Notes: generated by a model not told the origin, from the sequence alone. Counted from the stretch's first letter, positions 9,319 to 21,207 are shown. The stretch: 64,000 nucleotides of DNA from Ichthyophis bannanicus (GCA_033557465.1 CM066034.1:417610159-417674158), one strand, 5' to 3'. Numbers and translations are program-made.

Positions 9319-11352
9319 ATAAACTTACTCTAGGAATCAATACGGGGGCAGAGAGTTGGATGCACCTCCTTGAAGTGGTTGTTCACTTTTTTTTTCCTCG
9401 TTTATTTTCAACTGGTGTTTGAAATTATTGAAGTATTGTTTGTTTCTTGCATTGTATGTATAAAATTTTATAAATAAAAATTAAAAAAAAACCAAAAAAA
9501 AAAAACCTTCTTCTGTCATTTGGATGCCCAGTCTTCCAATTTATCAAGATCCTCTTGCAATTTCCCATAATCCTCTTGGTTTTTAACAACTTTAAATAGT
9601 TTTATGTCATGTGCAAATTGGATAACTTCACTCGTTATTCCATTTTCCAGGTCATTTATGAATATGTCAGAAAGCAGCGAATTGTAAACCACTCTGATGC
9701 CCTTCAGTCTGGGTGGTATATCAAGAAATTGGACAAACATAAACATAAACCCAGCACAGATCTCTGGGGTGCTCCACTATTTACCTTTTGCCATTGGGAA
9801 AATTGGTCATTTAGCCCTACCCTCTGCTTTCTATCTTTTAAGCAGTTCCAGATCCACAATAGTATACTGCCTCCTATCCCATGACTTTTTAATTTTGCCA
9901 AAAGTCCCTGATGAGGGACCTTGTCAAAGGCTTTCTGAAAGTCCAGATACACTATATCAATCGACTCACCTTTGTCTTCCTGTTTATTCACATCTTCAAA
10001 AAAACATAGCAGATTAGTAAGACAAGATCTTCCTTAACTAAAGCCATGTTGGCTGTGTCCCTTTAAGCCATGACTATCTACATGTTCAACAATTTTGTTC
10101 TTTATGATGGTTTCTACCATTTTTCCCGGTACTGACGTCAGGCTCACCGGTCTGTAGTTTTCCGGATCACCCCTGGAACCCTTTTTAAAAATTAGCGTTA
10201 CATTGGCGATCCTCAAATCTTCAGGTATTACAGATGATTTTAATGATAGTTCACAGATTACTAATAGCATGTCTGCAATCTCATATTTCAGTTCTTTCAA
10301 CACCCTTAGATGTATATCATCCGGTACAGACGATTTGACACTCTTCAGTTTATCAAATAGTTGTAATACATCTTCCCGGTGTAGCGATATTTCTTTCAAT
10401 TCTTCTGCAGTATCACCTTTAAATGCCACTTTAGTCATGGGTAACATCCCTACTTCTTCCTCAGTAAAGACTGAAGAAAAGAATTCATTCATTCTCTCTG
10501 TTATGGCCTTGTCCCTTCTTACTGTCCCTTTTACCCCGCTATCATCTAATGGTCCAACTGAGTCTCTCACAGGTTTTTTGCTACGAATGTACTTGAAAAA
10601 GTCTTTATTACACGTTTTTGCTTCCGCAGTAAGCTTCTTCTCAAATTCTCCCTTTGCCTGCCTTATCAATGCTTTGCATTTAACTTGCCAGTGCTTGTGC
10701 TGTTTCCAAGTTTCCTCTTTTTTCCATTTCCTGAAAGATGCTTTTTTGGCAACAACAGTCTCTCTGACCTCACCTTTAAACCATGCTAGCAGTTTTTTGG
10801 ACTTCCTTCCACTTTTCTTAAAGCGTGGAATACAGCTGGTTTGGGCTTCCAAGATAGTATTTTTCAACAACACACAAGCTTGATGTAAGTCTTTAGCCTT
10901 CGCAACTGCTCCTTTTAGTTTTTTTCTTAACTATTTTCCTCATTTTATCATAATCTCCCTTTCGAAAGTTAAAGGGTAGTACTGTGGATTTCCTTACCAT
11001 CCCTCCTCCACTAATTAAATCAAACGCGATCATGCTATGATCACTATTGCCAAGTGGCCCCAACACCTTTATCTCTTGCACCAGACCTGGTGTTCCACTA
11101 AGGACTAGGTCCACTATGGTTTCCCCTCTGGTCGGTTCATGAACCAGCTGCTCCAAGAAGCAGTCATTTATTTCATCTAGGAACTTTATCTCCCTAGCAT
11201 GTCCTGCCGTCACACTGACCCAGTTGATACCGGGGTAATTGAAATCACCCATTATTATTCCTCTGCTGTAACCTTTGTTAGCTTCCCTGATTTCTTTGAG
11301 CATTTCATCATCCATTTGTTTATTCTGGCCAGGCGGTCGTAGTACACCATAA

Positions 11353-11471
11353 CTGCCAACACCATGGGCACATCTGTGCAGCAGGGCCAGAGCATACCAG
11401 TCCTGGATATCTTGCATGTTGTCCTTGTCCAGCCAGTCAGGTGCACAATAATTAACAGCCATTGCACGCAT
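11353..11471 (-). pseudogene. HARBI1-type Harbinger transposase, N-terminus
   Basis: On the minus strand an ATG at 11,471 (or the internal ATG at 11,417) opens a frame with DWYALALLHRCAHGVGS, the usual N-terminal helix of this Harbinger group. It is interrupted by CR1-A at 11,352, and the frame resumes at 7,011. I favour the start at 11,417 because conservation begins right after it. Confidence 0.7.
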
Positions 11472-13688
11472 TCTGGAATGTCACAGAGAGCTGCAGGTAG
11501 CACTGTCACTGTCACACACTGTGTCGGTCCTGCCGCAAAGCAGTTTGGGCTGGGGCATGTGCAGATGTATACATGGCACATGCGCAGAGGTATAAGTTCA
11601 CAGACATGCACACGTGTGGTGATGTGCAGATGAGCACGTCCATGAACCATAAAGTTTGCATGTGATCTGACCTCACCATGTCCTGTATTGTTGACATACT
11701 GTGCCTGCTCCCTCTCTGTGGCTGCTGGTGGTGTATTCACATTCCCCTCCATTATGCCGGCTGCGGGAGGCAAACCACTGACCTGCTGCATCCCATACAC
11801 ATGCCATCCCCCCCACTCTGTGCAGCTGTGACACTGTTGGGGTTGTGCGGGCATACATACGTGTGCACATGGGTGCGAGCATGTGAATTCCACGATGTAC
11901 ACGTTGGCATGTCCTGACGTGGCACATCCAAATGGGCCCATCATAGGCCCCTGTGCATTGTCTCCATGACAGTCCATGTCATGGCACCTAAAATTGCTAC
12001 CAGGAAGGCAAGGTTGTCCAAAGGTTAAGCGACTCTCATGCTGGAGGTGATTCTCCAGCAGCTGCCACAAGTGTGGGTGCCTATGAGGAGCCAGGCCCAA
12101 GGTGTGGACATGTATTCCTCAGCTCACATATCATGCTACGGTTGCATTATGTGCATGTCCAGCTCAGGGACATGTCTATAGTGGACACGGGCACCGTTTG
12201 CATCTGACTCCGCATCCATGAGTGAGATGTGTGCGGAGTCGTGTTCTGTGGGGCCCCTGCAAGCACTTTTCAGCCACCCCCAGGTCTCAGACACAGGGAA
12301 TGGTTTGGAACATCCACACACATACCGTATTCTAGGACGTTAGACATTTCTGATTCTACCCGTCCCCACCCTATACCTGCTGACGCCACGTGCCTTGAGT
12401 AAAACATGCATCTCCTAAGCTGGCTGTCACAGCCAGCAGTGTGTTGATGCACAGTGGACATCACTACAGCAGCCTGCCCATGTCTCTGTCCCCCTCATGC
12501 CCTGTGGAGCACTGCCTAGGCCCAGCGCACACCTGTATAGGGTTCCAAATTGTAAATATAAACCTGTATGTCGGAACATAAGTACCTTCACATGGTATAT
12601 CGCATTCTGGGGCAGTCTCCATGATTTCCACCATGTTCATCTTTACAGACCCGCCTTCAGTGGCTTCAGGTTGACACTCATCCTCTCTACTACCTGCTGA
12701 AGAGCACACTGTGCATCATGGGCATGCATTAGTGCTGTTTGCAATGTTGGGTGCCCCTATTATGGGGGACCCTTATCTTTTCCACCCTTATCTTTGGACA
12801 TTTGGCTGTGGTAGGCCCCCTCTGTCTTTGCCTGCCTCGTCATACTGACATCTGGTAGCACTGTGTTCATCCATACGGTCCAGGTACTAGCCAGGCTTTC
12901 ATGTCCCACCTGCACTGCTGCTGCCCAAACCAGCTCCCCTCGTGCACCCCTCAGAACACACACACATACCCTCTCTCACTTTCTGTGACAGCAACATGAT
13001 TCTGCAGGGGGCTGCCCGGTACCTGTACATATCAGCTATGATATAACATACGTACATGGGGTACCAGTGCTAAATATCTACTCTCCCATTCTCACCCCAA
13101 AAAGTATCCTTTCCCTGTTCACAACCATACTCTCCGTGACTCTGCAGTCCCATTTATGTGCCTAGTTTTGTTGATGTCCCATGGATTGTCTCCTTTGGCA
13201 CATACAACACTTAGGTGCATGGCATGATTGGACATTGGTATTCTTCTTTGTATCGCTGCATGTCTGTTTAGTTATGTTTTTTACTCAACAACAGTCCCTT
13301 AGTTCTGCTCCCTGTACTTTCTGCATGCATCTTGTAATTGTCCTGTCTGCAGTGGCATCACTTCAAATCCGATCTGTCACATCCATTCACCTCTATGGAG
13401 CACATTACAGGGCAGAGCTGAATTTTTTCTAAGTCAGAGCTTTATGCCTGGTTTCAGCAGCTTTAACGTAGATGTTTCCGGATTACACCTCCTACTTACA
13501 CGGCCGTTTCAGGAATAAGCTTTCTACATCTCGGTGGCTCACCTTGCCCCTGTTCCTCCCTCTCCTGCATACGTTCTTAACTCCCCGTGCTAATGCCCAG
13601 GATGTGCATGTAAGGTGTTGGGAAATATGGTGGGGGACGTATTTGGCACTTACATGTCCCTGCCACAAGTGGACAGTCCTTATTCATT
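11472..13688. other. Harbinger 5' flank of the transposase, no supported gene
   Basis: CA/TG-rich sequence of the same style as the rest of the element. On + at about 11,973 a short frame reads MAPKIATRKARLSKG and then a stop, resembling the RKxxFS opening of Myb-like Harbinger proteins. It could be the relic of a divergent second accessory gene or chance. Nothing else is supported. The right border near 13,688 is set by the return of CR1-D. Confidence 0.4.
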
Positions 13689-13985
13689 TTCTAGAATGAT
13701 CCCCTTTGTCTACTTCTTTATTCACAGCATCAAAAAAATATAACAGATTAGTAAGACAAGACTTTCCATGGCTAAATCTGTGTTGGCTTTCTCCCATTAA
13801 ACTATGACTATCTACATGTTCAGTAATTGTATTCTTTATAATGCTTTCTACCATTCTGCCCAGTTGAGACATCGGGCTCACCGGTTTGTAGTTTCCCGGA
13901 TCATCCCTTGAACATCTTTTAAAAATTGTATTTACATTGGCCATTCTCAAGTCTTTCAGTACTATAGATGATTTTGGATAGATGG
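13689..13985 (-). mobile_element. CR1-D, RT fingers fragment (right of the Harbinger insertion)
   Basis: On the minus strand: the LKDLRMANVN block, GNYKPVSPMSQLGRM, HVDSHSLMGESQHRFS and CLTNLLYFFDAVNKEVDKGD. These are diverged forms of the RT fingers seen in the other CR1 copies. It is followed downstream, after the Harbinger element, by 1-112. On its 5' side it is fused directly to ORF1 near 13,985, so the endonuclease and linker were lost by internal deletion. Confidence 0.8.
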
Positions 13986-14800
13986 ATACCATCTTTGCTC
14001 AGCAGCCCTTGGAAAATCATCCCATGGTCCAGGAAACTGAAACACTCTCAAAGATGCCATCCACGTAGCTATGTATTCATCTCCAGGATGCAAGCTTCTC
14101 TGCCTCGGTCTTTACCCTCAACAGGGAGGATTGAAGAGAACACCACTTGCACACCTATCTGCTTCACCCTCTTCCAGAGTCATGAAATCACGCTTGATAT
14201 GCTCAGAGGGACACCTAGCAGTATCATTTGTGCTGACATGGATGAGCATCATCGGGTATTAGTCAGTAGGCTTGATGTGTCTTGGCAAACTCTTCATAAC
14301 ATCTTGGATTTTGGCACCTGGCAGACAGCACACCTCCCTGGACATCAAGTCTGGTTGGCATATGGACGCCTCAGTACCCCTCAGAAGAGAGTCACCAACC
14401 ACCACTAACCTTATTTCCTTGTGGTCACTGATTCTGCAATTTTGGGGTGCTTGATCTCTGGGTATTCCTGTTCCTGGGATGTTTTCACCTCCTCCACTTC
14501 CAGGGCTGCATACTGGTTGTTCAATTCGAAAGCTGGAGGAGTTGGATTCTTGATTCTGTAGGCTCTGGTGACTCTTTTCATTCTATAGCCTACTATTTGC
14601 ACTTCTGTCAGAGAGGTTGGATGCCTCAAGAACCATCTCATCAATGTATTTCTCACTGCCATGGATACTTCTCAGCTTTGCCACCTCTTATACGAGCTCC
14701 TCTACTTGTTTCATGAGGGGTCAGCTTGCAGGCACCATGCACATGGAATGTCCCTTAGCTGGGACCAGAATATCCATCTGGAGAGAGGCGAAAAGCAGCT
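13986..14800 (-). pseudogene. CR1-D ORF1 relic with SGNH/esterase-like domain
   Basis: On the minus strand a frame carries LNNQYAALEVEE, then VVVGDSLLRGTEA (block I, GDS), CLPGAKIQDV, and LIHVSTNDTA (block III, normally GxND). CR1 ORF1 proteins of many vertebrates have this esterase-type domain behind a zinc-binding N-terminus. Here a CAWC motif near 14,740 marks the remains of that N-terminus. A frameshift near 14,410 and several stops show it is dead. The G of block III is replaced by S. Confidence 0.65.
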
Positions 14801-15505
14801 AGCCTCTTTTGTGTGTGTTCTAACAGCTCTGTTCTATGTACCTGTGTATAGCCCTGCTAGCTTGCTAAACAGCTATTATTTTACTCTACTAAATTCTGAT
14901 ATTATGTGTCTGAAGTATATCATTTAATGTGCTCCATATGTAAAAATACCTAATTAAAGGTCCTTCAAGAATATCAAATTGTTTATTTTTAGTAGATATC
15001 CAAATGTGGAACTGTTTACTTCCTAGATTTTCCCTACCGACCAATAAAAAATCTGTTATCTTTGCTAACAAGCTAGTTTGTGAGTTGCTCTATATAGCCA
15101 GAATTCTCACATGGCATGGGTGGGAGCTGGGATGGGAAGGGAGAGATCTAACATCTGAGAAGTGCAGCGATTTCAAAGAGCTTGCCTTCTCCTTTCAACA
15201 TGAAGGCTAGAGAAGAAAGAAAAAAAATAAAAAATATATAACAGCAGAAAAAAAGCTTGCCTAAGAACACAAAAACACATTAGACAATGCAGCAGAAAAA
15301 GTTAACAATTAAAAATGAAAAAAGCCCCCCTTAAGAGCCCTCAAGCAGAGAGTTTGTATTCAAGAGTCACAGACTTTCCTTGCTTGCAGTGGAGACCCTT
15401 TAGGAATGCTATCAAGTGCAAGGCACTTTAGACCTTTATACAATACTCAGCTATGTGACTCCTAAGCAAGCTACTTAAGAACACTAATACCTGAAAGGGC
15501 AATGT
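14801..15505. other. Probable CR1-D 5' leader / AT-rich DNA, no gene
   Basis: AT-rich, with A-rich runs at 15,210-15,330. The piece at 15,167-15,280 (TTTCAAAGAGCTTGCCTTC onward) resembles 18,163-18,260, on the other side of the CR1-C insertion. The two could be repeated leader units of CR1-D split by CR1-C. Confidence 0.3.
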
Positions 15506-18156
15506 AAAAAGGGGAAGGCGATGGCAGTGGGGGTGTACTATCGACCGCCTGGCCAGAATGAACAAATGGATGATGACATGCTCAAAGAAATCAAGGAAGC
15601 TAACAAAAGTTACAGCACAGTAATAATAATGGGCGATTTCAATTACCCTGGTATTGACTGGGTCAGTGTGACGGCAGGACATGCTAGGGAGATAAAGTTC
15701 CTAGATGAAATAAATGACTGCTTCTTGGAGCAGTTGGTTCATGAACCAACCAGAGGGGAAGCCATATTGGACCTAGTCCTTAGTGAAAAACCAGATCTGG
15801 TGCAAGACATAAAGGTGTTGGGGCCACTTGGCAATAGTGATCATAGCATGATCGGTTTGATTTAATTAGTGGAGGAGGGATTGTAAGGAAATCCACAGTA
15901 CTACCCTTTAACCTTCGAAAGGAAGACTATGATAAAATGAGGAAAATAGTTAAGAAAAAACTAGGAGCAGTTGCAAAGGTTAAAGACTTACATCAAGCTT
16001 GTGTGTTGTTGAAAAATACTATCTTGGAAGCCCAAAACAGCTGTATTCCAAGCTTTAAGAAAAGTGGAAGGAAGTCCAAAAAACTGCCAGCATGGTTTAA
16101 AGGTGAGGTCAGAGAGGCTGTTGTTGCCAAAAAAGCATCTTTCAGGAAATGGAAAAAAAAGCCAAACAACGAAACCTGGAAACAGCACAAGCACTGGCAA
16201 GTTAAATGCAAGGCATTGATAAGGTAGGCAAAGGGAGAATTTGAGAAGAAGCTTGCTGTGGAAGCAAAAACGTGTAATAAAGACTTTTTCAAGTACATTC
16301 GTAGCAAAAAACCTGTGAGAGAGTCAGTTGCTCCATTAGATGATAGAGGGGTTAAAGGGGCACTAAGAGGCAACAAGGCGATAGCGGAGAGACTGAATGA
16401 ATTCTTTGCTTCGGTCTTTACTGAGGAAGATATAGGGATGTTACCCATGACTGAAGTGGTATTTAAAGGTGCGGAAGAATTGAAGGAAATATCAACACAT
16501 CAGGAAGATGTATTACAACTATTAGATAAACAGAAGAGTAGTAAATCACCTGGGCCGGATGATATACATCCAAGGGTATTGAAAGAACTGAAATATGAGA
16601 TTGCAGACCTGCTATTAATAATCTGTGAACTATCATTAAAATCATCTGTAATACCTGAAGATTGGAGGATTGCCAATGTAACGCCAATTTTTAAAAAGGG
16701 TTCCAGGGGTGATCCGGGAAACTACAGACCGTTGAGCCTGACGTCAGTACGGGGAAAATAGTTAGAAACCATCATAAAGAACAAAATTGCTGAACATGTA
16801 GATAGTCATGGCTTAATGGGAGACAGTCAACATGGCTTTAGACAAGGAAGATCTTGTCTTACTAATCTGTTATGTTTTTCTGAAGGTGTGAATAAACAGG
16901 TAGACAAAGGTGAGTCATTTGATATAGTGTATTTGGACTTTCAGAAAGCCTTTGACAAGGTCCCTCATCAGAGACTTTTGGCAAAACTAAAGAGTCATGG
17001 GATTGGAGGCAGTGTACTATTGTGGATCAGGAACTGATTAAAAGATAGAAAGCAGAGTGTAGGGCTAAATGGCCAATTTTCCCAATGGAGAAAGGTGAAT
17101 AGTAGTGTACCCCAGGGTTCTTTGCTGGGTCCGCTGCTTTTTGACATATTCATAAATGACCTGGAAAAGGGAATAACGAGTGAGGTTATCAAATTTGCAA
17201 ATGACACAAAACTATTTAAGAGGATTGTGGAAAATTGCAAGAGGATCTTGATAAATTGGAAGACTGGGCATCAAAATGGCAGATGAAATTTAATGTGGAG
17301 ACATGCAAAGTTATGCACCTAGGAAAGAACAACCCAAACTATGGTTACACGATGCAAGGTTCCACATTAGGAACCACCACCCAGGAAAAAGATTTAGGCG
17401 TCCTTTTGGATAACATGTTAAAACCCTTGGCCCAGTGTGCAGCGGCGGCCAAGAGAGCAAATAGAATGCTAGTTATCATAAGCAAAGGAATGGAAAATAA
17501 AACAAAAGATATTATAATGCTTCTATATCGTTCCATGGTGAGACCGCACCTTGAATATTGTGTACAATTCTGGCCGCCGTATCTTAAAAAGGATATAGCA
17601 TTATTATAAAAGATTCAGAGAAGAGCCACCAAAATGGTAAAGGGGATGGAAGGATACCCCTATGAAGAAAGGCTAAAAAGGTTAGGGCTCTTTAACCTGG
17701 AAAAGAGACGGCTGAGGGGAGATATGATAGAAGTCTATAAATTAATGAATGGAGTGGAACGGGTCAATGTAGATCGATTGTTTACATTATCAGAATATAG
17801 AAAGACTAGGGGACATGCATTGAAGCCATTTAAGACTAATAAAAGAAAATATTTTTTTCACTCAACGTGTAATCAAACTCTGGAATTTGTTACCGGAGGA
17901 TGTAGTAAAGGCTGTTAGTGTAGCTGGGTTTAAAAAAGGTTTAGACAAGTTCCTGGAGGAAAGGTCCATAAACCATTATTAAGAAGGGACCCAGGATATC
18001 AATGCTTGTCCCTAATACAAGCATTGTGGAACCTGTGTCTTTTGGGGAAACTGCTAGGTACGTATGACCTAGATTAGCAACTGTTGGAAACAGGATACTG
18101 GACTTGATTGACCTTGGTCTGACCCAGTATGGCATATCTTATGTTCTTATGTTCTT
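15506..18156 (+). mobile_element. CR1-C, 5'-truncated CR1 LINE
   Basis: Plus-strand CR1 of the same family as CR1-A, B, E and G. In order it has the endonuclease second half (GVYYRPPGQNEQ, GDFNYPGIDW, GNSDHSM), linker, RT (NYRPLSLTSV; VYLDFQKAFDKVPHQR; GSLLGPLLFDIFI), C-terminal domain ([20 protein letters not shown]), and a TTCTTATG-type 3' end at 18,135-18,156. The catalytic FADD reads FAND, and stops or shifts occur near 15,860, 16,228, 16,760, 17,038, 17,230 and 17,608. It is inactive. Confidence 0.9.
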
Positions 18157-18889
18157 TTGTCTTCAAAGAGCTTACCTTCCCCTTTGAACCTGAATGCTGG
18201 TGGAGAAGGAAATAAAGAAACAACCCATAATGGGAAAAAAAAAAAGCTTTGGCTAAGGTGAAAAGAGGGAGACTAAAGGGACAAGGAGGAATGAAAGCTA
18301 GCGAAAGGTTACATAAAAAGGCAGATGAGAGGAATAAAAATAAGCCAGAAGGATCAATGTCAGAGAGAGATGTAGGAAAGGAAGGGAAGAAAACATGGAG
18401 ATTGAAAAATACAAAAGAAATGGAAATGAGACCCTGGAAAAGGATATAGGAGACAACCAACAAGAGGAAGTGGTAAAGAGATACCAGTGCCATCCCTGTT
18501 AGAAAAATTAAATAATTGGAGAATGAAGCCCCCCAGCATTGATGGCGGCAAGCAGCGTGAGTACCTGGCACCTGATCCGGACCCTGTCTGCCCCTGTCAG
18601 GGTTTGGCACAGGGAAACAGGGGATCTATGGCAGCGGGCAGGTGGTGACGCAGGGAGGATGTTCCCGCGGCAATGCAGGGGCATGCCTGGCTGTCTCCCA
18701 GATCCAGATCCTGCACCCACAAGGTCATCTTGCTCATGCAGTGCAGAATCAGGCGCTGATGGACCCATCCTGGTCAGAGCCATCCAGACGGCCCAGATGT
18801 GCCCCAACTGGGATTGAGCTCCAAATAGATAGTGGGCAGAATATTTGATTAAGTTAAATGGCAGCACAGTGACAGAACAGGCTGAAAAT
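18157..18889. repeat. Purine-rich dispersed repeat and unassigned DNA
   Basis: No gene seen. The segment at about 18,320-18,520 (GGATCAATGTCAGAGAGAGA onward) is clearly related to 29,430-29,600 (GGATCAATATCAGAGAGAGA onward), so it is a dispersed non-coding repeat. 18,530-18,850 is GC-richer and unassigned. Confidence 0.5.
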
Positions 18890-19513
18890 TATAAGAACAT
18901 AAGAGCATAAGGTATGCCATATTGGGTCAGGCTAAGGTCCATCAAGTCCAGGATCCTGTTTCCAACCGTGGCCAGTCTAGGTCATACGTACCTAACAGTT
19001 TCCCCAAAAGACACAGGTTCCACATTGCTTGTATTGGCTCAAGCATTGATATCCTGGGTCCCTTTTTAATAATGGTTTATGGACCTTTCCTCCAGGAACT
19101 TGTCCAAACCTTTTTTAAACCCCGCTACACTAACAGCCTTTACTACATCCTCCAGTAACAAATTCCAGAGTTTTATTACACGTTGAGTGAAAAAATATTT
19201 TCTTAAATAGTTTACCCTGTAGCTTCATTGCATGTCCCCTAGTCTTTCCATATTCTGATAACGTAAACAATCGATCGACGTTTACCCATTCCACTCCGTT
19301 CATTAATTTATAGACTTCTATCATATCTCCCCTCAGCTGTCTCTTTTCCAGGTTAAAGAGCCCTAACCTTTTTAGCCTTTCTTCATAGGGGTATCCTTCC
19401 ATCCCCTTTACCATTTTGGTGGCTCTTCTGTGAACCTCTTCTAATAACACTACATCCTTTTAAGATACGGCTACCAGAATTGCACACAATATTCAAGGTG
19501 CGGTCGCACCATG

Positions 19514-20347
19514 AAACATAGAAAGATAGAAATATGACGACAGAAAAAGACCATATGGCCTATCTAGTCTGTCCTTCCATGTCAACAACTACAACGGTCC
19601 TTTTTTTTCCTTTAGAGATCCTCTGTGTTTGTCCCATGCTTTTTTGAATTCAGTTACTGTCCTCATCTCTACCACCTCCACTGGCAGACTATTCCATGGA
19701 TCCACACTCTTTCCGTAAAGAAATGTTTCCGCAAATCACTCCTGAATCTGTCCCCCTTCACCCTCATCCCATGTCCCCTCGTAGCAGAACTTCTTTTCAA
19801 TTGAGAGGCTCTCCCCCTGAACATTTATGCCACGGAGGTATTTAAACATCTCAATCATATCACCTCTATCCCGCCTTTCCTCTAAGGTGTACATTTTAAG
19901 ATCCTTAAGTCTGTCCTCATATGCTTCATAATGAAGACCACTAACCATTTTAGTAACCACCCTCTGCACCGACTCCATCCTGTTCACATCCTTTTGAAGT
20001 TGCGGTCTCCAGAATTGCACACTATACTCCAAATGAGGTCGCACCAAAGACTTATACAGAGGAACTATCACTTCCTTTTGTCTGCTAGCCATTCCTCTCC
20101 GTATGTACCCAAGCATCCTTCTAGCTTTTGCCCTCACCTTTTCTACCCGTTTAGCTACTTTAAGATCATCAGACACAATCACACCCAGGTCCCGCTCTAC
20201 TTCAGTGGACAAAAGTACTTCACCCCCTATACTATATTGCTCCCTTGGATTGCTGCAGCCCAAATCCATGACCTTACATTTTTTAACATTAAATCCCAGC
20301 TGCCAGATTCTAGACCATTCTTCAATCTTCTAAACCATTCTTCAAGG
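19514..20347 (-). mobile_element. CR1-F, a second CR1 family inserted in CR1-E
   Basis: On the minus strand it encodes a CR1 C-terminal region distinct from its host copy: DLGVIVSDDLKVAKRVEKV, RRGMASRQKEVIVPLYK, RPHLEYSVQFWRPQLQKDV and YTLEERRDRGDMIEMFKYL. It belongs to the branch represented by CR1-H at 60 kb. The 3' end at 19,514 carries AACATAGAAAGATAGAAA. Direct repeats ACCATG at 19,508-19,513 and 20,348-20,353 flank it, and CR1-E is continuous without it. Confidence 0.8.
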
Positions 20348-21207
20348 ACCATGGAACGATACAGAGGCATTATAATATCCTTTGTTTTATTTTCCATTCC
20401 TTTCCTTATGATACCTAGCATTCTATTTGCTCTCTTTGCTGCCGCTGCACACTGGGCAGAGGGTTTTAACATGTTATCCACAATGACGCCTAAATCTTTT
20501 TCCTGAGTGGTGGTTCCTAATGTGGAACCTTGCATCGTGTAACCATAGTTTGGGTTGTTCTTCCCTAGGTGCATAACTTTGCACGTCTCCACATTAAATT
20601 TCATCTGCAATTTTGATGCCCAGTCTTCCAATTTATCAAGATCCTCTTGCAGTTTTCCACAATCCCCATGGGTTTTAACAGCTTTAAATAGTTTTGTGTC
20701 ATCTGCAAATTTGATAACCTCACTCGTTATTCTACTTTCCAGGTCATTTATGAATATGTCAAAAAGCAGCGGACCCAGCACAGATCCCTGGGGTACACCA
20801 CTATTCACCTTTCTCCATTGGGAAAATTGGCCATTTAGCCCTACCCTCTCCTTTCTATCTTTTAACCAGTTCCTGATCCACAATAGTTCACTGCCTCCTA
20901 TCCCATGACTCTTTAGTTTTGCCGAAAGTCTCTGATGAGGGACCTTGTCAAAGGCTTTCTGAAAGTCCAAATACACTATATCAAACGACTCACCTTTGTC
21001 TACCTGTTTATTCACACCTTCAAAAAAACATAACAGATTAGTAAGACAAGATCTTCCTTGTCTAAAGCCATGTTGACTGTCTCCCATTAAGCCATGACTA
21101 TCTACATGTTTAACAATTTTGTTCTTTATGATGGTTTCTACGATTTTTCCCGGTACTGACTTCAGGCTCACCGGTCTGTATTTTCCTGTATCACCCCTGG
21201 AGTCCTT

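Larger units (their letters stand above)
7881..9506 (+). mobile_element. ORF1-only L1-like retrotransposon (HAL1-like), apparently full length
   Basis: A 1,626-bp element inserted in CR1-A between the halves of its 'attaaatttcatctgccatt' region, flanked by a short CTTCTT repeat (7,875-7,880 and 9,507-9,512). It has a GC-rich 5' region with a TATA-like CTATAATAG (about 7,990), one intact L1-type ORF1, a roughly 150-bp 3' UTR with AATAAA, and an A-rich tail. There is no ORF2, reverse transcriptase or endonuclease. The layout is that of mammalian HAL1 ('half-L1') elements, which use the L1 machinery in trans. The target repeat is short, but the CR1 continuity on both sides makes the borders firm. 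Confidence 0.8.
7020..11344 (-). mobile_element. CR1-A, 5'-truncated CR1 LINE with an 8-bp target duplication
   Basis: A CR1-clade copy read on the minus strand. From 5' to 3' it has the endonuclease C-terminal half (GDFNYPGI, LGPLGNSDHS), the linker, RT fingers (NYRPVSLTSVPGKM) and palm (VYLDFQKAFDKVPHQ), the thumb, the C-terminal [14 protein letters not shown] domain, and a 3' tail of TTCTTATG-type repeats at 7,020-7,040. ORF1 and the endonuclease start are missing. The catalytic FADD is changed to FAHD, and frameshifts occur near 10,020 and 10,920, so it is dead. Flanking repeats CACCATAA lie at 7,012-7,019 and 11,345-11,352. Excision restores the Harbinger frame as GSYGGQDMD. Confidence 0.9.
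110..13688. mobile_element. Large decayed PIF/Harbinger DNA transposon carrying nested insertions
   Basis: Two Harbinger hallmarks define it: a Myb/SANT-like gene on + (433 to about 3,204) and a HARBI1-type DDE transposase on - (11,471 to 4,405), facing each other. Both ends abut CR1 sequence that joins up when the element is removed. The ends show a weak imperfect inverted similarity (GGACA-TCCT and AGAAT blocks near 110-136 and 13,669-13,700). Exact termini and the expected 3-bp target duplication could not be fixed. Without its later insertions it would be about 8 kb, long for this superfamily. All coding parts carry stops or frameshifts, so it is a fossil. Confidence 0.65.

Noticed and set aside
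10203..10883. Long open frame on + opposite the CR1-A ORF2
   Set aside because: Mirror frame of the CR1 coding strand. The same shadow appears opposite other CR1 copies (for example 53,795-54,514 on - opposite CR1-G).
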